Assembly: GCA_964581565.1 (NCBI GenBank)
Contig: CAZOOZ010000003.1
Span: 124,001 to 188,000 of the forward strand
Origin: UBA1433 sp964581565
Lineage (GTDB): Bacteria > Bacillota > Clostridia > Eubacteriales > UBA1433
Direction: 5' to 3'
Length of the DNA stretch: 64,000 nucleotides
Below are positions 60,461 through 64,000 of the stretch, in pieces; positions within the stretch are counted from its first letter, which is position 1; every line of letters begins with the position of its first letter. The position numbers and the translations under genes were made by a program. The notes under the pieces were generated by a model, which was given only the letters and a program-made list of their open reading frames with translations, ran no database searches and was not told where the DNA came from.

Positions 60461-61651
60461 TTAAAGTATCTGACAATTTTTAAAAGCTGAGGGACTTTTT
60501 CTGGCCCAAAAGATATATACAAAAAGAGATAAGATTAAAGATATGATGATTATTTTAAACATACTGGAAAAACCAAACCATCTTACCAGAAACCCGCTGA
60601 TAACTCCCCCCAAGCCCGTTCCTAAATCAAACGCGCAAAGATAGGTGCTGGAAGCAGAACCGCGTCTTTCCGGCGGACAAATACGCATTGCCATGGCCTG
60701 CATTGCCGGGACCATGGCTCCGAAGCCAAACCCAAACAATAATGCAGCTGCAACAAACATAACAGATGAGTGTACACAAGATATGATCAATACAGATATC
60801 CCGAGTGCAGAAATCGCAAAATACACAATAGGCCCTTCGCCTTTTCTATCGGATAGTTTGCCGCTGAGAATTCTAATGATTCCTGTGCTCAATGCCATTG
60901 CCGCAAAAAATAATCCGCCCGATCCAATTTGAATTTTATCTGCATAAAGCGCTATAAACGTGTTCACAGCCCCATACGGAATAAGAAATAAAAACATGAC
61001 TGTAGAAGCCGGCAATGCACTTTTATTGATAATATTTTTTATAATCGTCTTTATAGATATACTTTCTTTATTTGGCTGAATACTTTTTATACGGGTAAAG
61101 AAAGAAATAATGAGCGCAACGGTCATCATGATCGATGAAGCAAAAAATAATGCTGAAAATCCTATATGCTCCATAATATTTAATCCTATGAGCGGAGCTA
61201 TCGACAAAGAAATCGTCGTTGTAAGACCGAATATACCCATTCCTTCACCGAATCTCGTTTTTGGTAAAATATCGCTGACATTAGTGTTGAGCGAAGTGGA
61301 TGATGACGCCCAAAACGCACCATGTAGCAACCTGAACATTAATACAACAACAATAATTGGAATAAATGTATATGCAAATGGCAAAATAATTAACCCTGCC
61401 AGTCCAAAGAGCAATAATAATTTTCTGCTTTTATTATCTAATATCCATCCTACAAAAGGCCGCATGAGCAGTGAAGATACCGAGAATAACCCGCCCGCAA
61501 GCCCTGCAATTGCTTCATCGCCGCCAAGATACTCAATATAAAACGGGAATGTTGAAACAAGCATATGAAATCCGATAAACATTACCAGATTGATTATGCA
61601 CATGTATATAAAGTTTTTCGTCCATAGCTGGTTTTGATCTTGTATACTCAT
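60461..61651 (-). CDS. MFS transporter
   Basis: The 396-residue protein has twelve predicted helices and the 'GGLFSVSSLLMRPFVGWILD' loop 2-3 motif (first part GGLFSVSSLLMRPFVG). It is a drug/proton-antiporter-like secondary transporter of unknown substrate. Confidence 0.9.
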   Translation of the reverse strand: MSIQDQNQLWTKNFIYMCIINLVMFIGFHMLVSTFPFYIEYLGGDEAIAGLAGGLFSVSSLLMRPFVGWILDNKSRKLLLLFGLAGLIILPFAYTFIPIIVVVLMFRLLHGAFWASSSTSLNTNVSDILPKTRFGEGMGIFGLTTTISLSIAPLIGLNIMEHIGFSALFFASSIMMTVALIISFFTRIKSIQPNKESISIKTIIKNIINKSALPASTVMFLFLIPYGAVNTFIALYADKIQIGSGGLFFAAMALSTGIIRILSGKLSDRKGEGPIVYFAISALGISVLIISCVHSSVMFVAAALLFGFGFGAMVPAMQAMAMRICPPERRGSASSTYLCAFDLGTGLGGVISGFLVRWFGFSSMFKIIIISLILSLFVYIFWARKSPSAFKNCQIL

Positions 61652-61721
61652 ATAGCTTCCTGCTGCTTAAGAGAATATCTCTACTATTATAGAACTATTT
61701 AAATTAAAATGATAAAAAATT

Positions 61722-61757
61722 AAAACGGCATAAAGATTTTCCTCATGCCGTTTTTTT
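61722..61757 (-). terminator. Terminator after nifJ
   Basis: AAAACGGCAT / ATGCCGTTTT stem with a 13-base loop and T-rich tail on the minus strand, just past the nifJ stop. Confidence 0.85.
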
Positions 61758-61767
61758 CCGTCAACTA

Positions 61768-64000
61768 TTATTCTGATAATTTTTTATAAGACTCGTAACG
61801 CTGTTTAGATTCTTTTTCAGCTTTTTCAAACATCTCTTTTGCTTCTCTCGGGAATTGTTGTTCCAAAGAAGTGTATCTGGTTTCGCTTCTTAAGAATTCA
61901 ATAAAATCATCTTTAGGTTCTTTACTATCAAGAAGAAACGGATTCTTACCTTCTTCTGCCAAAACAGGATTGTAGCGATATAAATGCCAGTACCCGCTTT
62001 CAACAGCTTTTTGTTCTTGTTCGATGCTTTTTCCCATACCCGCTTTAATGCCGTGATTAATACAAGGTGCATAAGCAATGATAAGCGAAGGGCCATCATA
62101 GCTTTCTGCTTCTTTAACTGCTTTAATAAATTGGTTCATATCTGCACCGAGCGCTACCTGGGCAACATACACATAATTATAAGAAATTGCCATCATGCCT
62201 AAATCTTTTTTCTTTGTTTTCTTGCCGCTTGCCGCAAATTTGGCAACCGATGCAGTCGGTGTTGCTTTTGATGCTTGCCCACCTGTATTTGAATATACTT
62301 CCGTGTCAAAGACAAGCACGTTGACATTTTCTCCGCTTGCAAGCACATGATCCAGCCCGCCATAACCAATATCATATGCCCATCCGTCTCCACCAAATAT
62401 CCATACACTTTTTTTGCCAAGATAATCTTTATTATCTTTGATTACTTTAAATTGTTGCTTGCAGTCAGATGCTGTGTCTTCCAGTTCTAAAAATTCCAGA
62501 CCAGCTTGTCTGCTAAGTTCAGGATCATCCATATCGGAAAGCCATTTATCTGCAGCCTGCGCTACTTGCTGATTTTTTGCATTTGATACAATATATTTCA
62601 TATTTATTTTAATCAATTCTCTGATTTGCTTCACTGCTACAGCCATACCAAATCCATATTCCGCATTATCTTCAAAAAGAGAATTTGCCCAAGCAGGACC
62701 TCTTCCTTCTTCATTCACAGTATAAGGCATACTCGGTGCGCTTGCTCCCCAAATCGAAGAACAACCTGTAGCATTTGCAATGATCATTCTCTCACCACAA
62801 TATTGCGTAATATATTTGGCATAGGGTGTCTCTCCGCAGCCTGCGCATGCGCCCGAGAATTCTAAGAGTGGTTTTACAAATTGACTTGTCTTGATATTTG
62901 ATCTATTCATGCCTTTGCTCTTATCTTTCAGAGTTAATGCATATGCAAAATTTCCCGTTTCTTTCATTTGGCTTGCTATCGGCTCCATAACAAGCGCTTT
63001 TTCTTTTGCAGGACATACCTGTGCGCAGCTTCCACAACCTGTGCAATCAAGCGGGGAAATCTGAATGCGATAATTGTATCCTTCCAATTCTTTTCCTTTT
63101 GCTTTTACCGTATCAAAGCCAGCTGGCGCTGTCTGTGTTTCATCTTGAGTCAAAAGGAATGTACGGATTGAAGCGTGCGGACATACAAACGAGCACCTTC
63201 CGCATTGTATACAATTTTCTTTAATCCATGTAGGCACGAAAGCGGCAATACCTCTTTTTTCATAAGCACTGGTTCCTGCCGGAAATGCTCCGTCTGCCAC
63301 GTCTTTAAATACGGATACAGGGATGTCATCACCTTTTTTAGCACTGATCGGTCGAAGAATATTTTTAATAAATTCAGGCTCTTTTATAGTCTTTACTTCT
63401 TTTTCTTCAACTGATTTTTTCCAACTATCTTTAACTTCGACTTTTTGCAGAGAGGTAATGCTCCTCTCAATGGCATCCATATTCATTTTGACGATTTTAT
63501 CGCCTTTTTTACCATAACTTTTTATAACTGCATCTTTTAAATATTTCACCGCATTATCAAAATCAATGACTTCTGATAATTTAAAGAAAGCTGTTTGCAT
63601 AATCATGTTTGTTCTTCCGCCTAAACCGATATCTTGTGCCAGAGCTGTTGCATCTATGATGTAAAAATTAATATCATTTTCTGCAATATATTTTTTCATA
63701 TTTGCAGGTAGTTTATCATCAATGTCCTCTAATTTCCAAGTTGTGTTCAGCAAGAATGTGCCGCCTTTTTTTAAACCGTCGAGCAAATCAAATTGATACA
63801 CGTAAGATTGCAGAGAACAAGAAATAAAATCTGCTTCACTGATTAAATAGGTTGAACGTATCGGTGTTTTGCCGAATCTTAAATGGGATATTGTAACGCC
63901 GCCGCTTTTTTTGCTGTCATATTCAAAATATCCTTGAGCATACATATCTGTATTATCGCCGATAATTTTAATTGCACTCTTGTTTGCGCCTACCGTGCCA
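61768..64000 (-). CDS. nifJ: Pyruvate:ferredoxin (flavodoxin) oxidoreductase, 5'-truncated by the window edge
   Basis: The frame is open to base 64000, so its N-terminal part lies outside the window. The visible ~743 residues include 'GTVGANKSAIKIIGDNTD' at the edge, two ferredoxin clusters (CIQCGRCSFVCPH, CTGCGSCAQVCP), the C-terminal-domain Cys set (CAGCGETPY), and the thiamine diphosphate site 'GGDGWAYDIGYGGLDH' with 'YSNTGGQASK'. It decarboxylates pyruvate to acetyl-CoA and reduces ferredoxin in anaerobes. Confidence 0.98.
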   Translation of the reverse strand, partial: GTVGANKSAIKIIGDNTDMYAQGYFEYDSKKSGGVTISHLRFGKTPIRSTYLISEADFISCSLQSYVYQFDLLDGLKKGGTFLLNTTWKLEDIDDKLPANMKKYIAENDINFYIIDATALAQDIGLGGRTNMIMQTAFFKLSEVIDFDNAVKYLKDAVIKSYGKKGDKIVKMNMDAIERSITSLQKVEVKDSWKKSVEEKEVKTIKEPEFIKNILRPISAKKGDDIPVSVFKDVADGAFPAGTSAYEKRGIAAFVPTWIKENCIQCGRCSFVCPHASIRTFLLTQDETQTAPAGFDTVKAKGKELEGYNYRIQISPLDCTGCGSCAQVCPAKEKALVMEPIASQMKETGNFAYALTLKDKSKGMNRSNIKTSQFVKPLLEFSGACAGCGETPYAKYITQYCGERMIIANATGCSSIWGASAPSMPYTVNEEGRGPAWANSLFEDNAEYGFGMAVAVKQIRELIKINMKYIVSNAKNQQVAQAADKWLSDMDDPELSRQAGLEFLELEDTASDCKQQFKVIKDNKDYLGKKSVWIFGGDGWAYDIGYGGLDHVLASGENVNVLVFDTEVYSNTGGQASKATPTASVAKFAASGKKTKKKDLGMMAISYNYVYVAQVALGADMNQFIKAVKEAESYDGPSLIIAYAPCINHGIKAGMGKSIEQEQKAVESGYWHLYRYNPVLAEEGKNPFLLDSKEPKDDFIEFLRSETRYTSLEQQFPREAKEMFEKAEKESKQRYESYKKLSE

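Noticed and set aside
1..64000. CRISPR arrays, tRNA or rRNA genes, transposases
   Set aside because: None recognised by eye on either strand. The only regular repeats seen are the guaA-end copies and paired operators.

Overview
The window looks like the chromosome of a low-GC, strictly anaerobic member of the Clostridia, possibly near Lachnospirales. The order SCIFF peptide / maturase - secD-secF-recJ-relA-dtd-MBL-hemZ-(T-box)hisS-aspS is a typical clostridial backbone. Pyruvate:ferredoxin oxidoreductase, rubrerythrin, a flavin-reductase/rubredoxin fusion and a 2-hydroxyacyl-CoA dehydratase activase point to anaerobic metabolism. Genes are AT-rich with strong GGAGG-type ribosome binding sites. 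I assign no species.

Layout: (1) 1-9.3 kb, organic-acid metabolism: a partial cyclase-family hydrolase, an autoregulated MarR gene, a LUD protein, and two tandem copies of a symporter / Ldh2-type dehydrogenase / GntR-FCD regulator unit. (2) 9.3-11 kb, a perR-hrb-rbr peroxide-defence operon with a near-consensus Per box. (3) 11-14.8 kb, der, a DUF512 radical-SAM protein and the YIEGIA pair. (4) 15.2-30.6 kb, a third GntR, then a long leftward backbone of RseC, aspS, hisS with a T-box leader, hemZ, an MBL hydrolase, dtd, rel, recJ, secF, secD and the SCIFF peptide with its maturase. (5) 30.9-35.1 kb, a CoA-dehydratase activase split into two adjacent genes. (6) 35.2-48.7 kb, an accessory region: lspA-like, three XRE regulators, a GNAT, a pentapeptide-repeat protein, a SLOG protein, a ribbon-helix-helix protein, a PHP-ATPase (TrlF-like) with an overlapping small gene, a membrane protein, and a Zur-type zinc operon (znuACB-zur-ycgR-ycgQ). 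(7) 48.7-64 kb, guaA-guaB, an MBL hydrolase, a zinc-ribbon membrane protein, groES-groEL with CIRCE, an OGG-type glycosylase, tdk, an ANTAR regulator, a penicillin-binding protein, an MFS transporter, and nifJ running off the right edge.

Most interesting: the guaA 3' end (last codons, a ~27-nt spacer and a hairpin terminator) recurs as two degenerate direct repeats at about 38.9 kb and 42.1 kb. The 3' end of guaA is a known integration site for genomic islands, so these look like remnant attachment sites from serial insertion. They bracket the two-gene PHP-ATPase module, which is the best candidate here for an uncharacterised (perhaps defence) system. No integrase is visible. A second item is the hisS-aspS T-box: both its specifier (AAC) and its UGGC bulge fit tRNA-Asn rather than tRNA-His.
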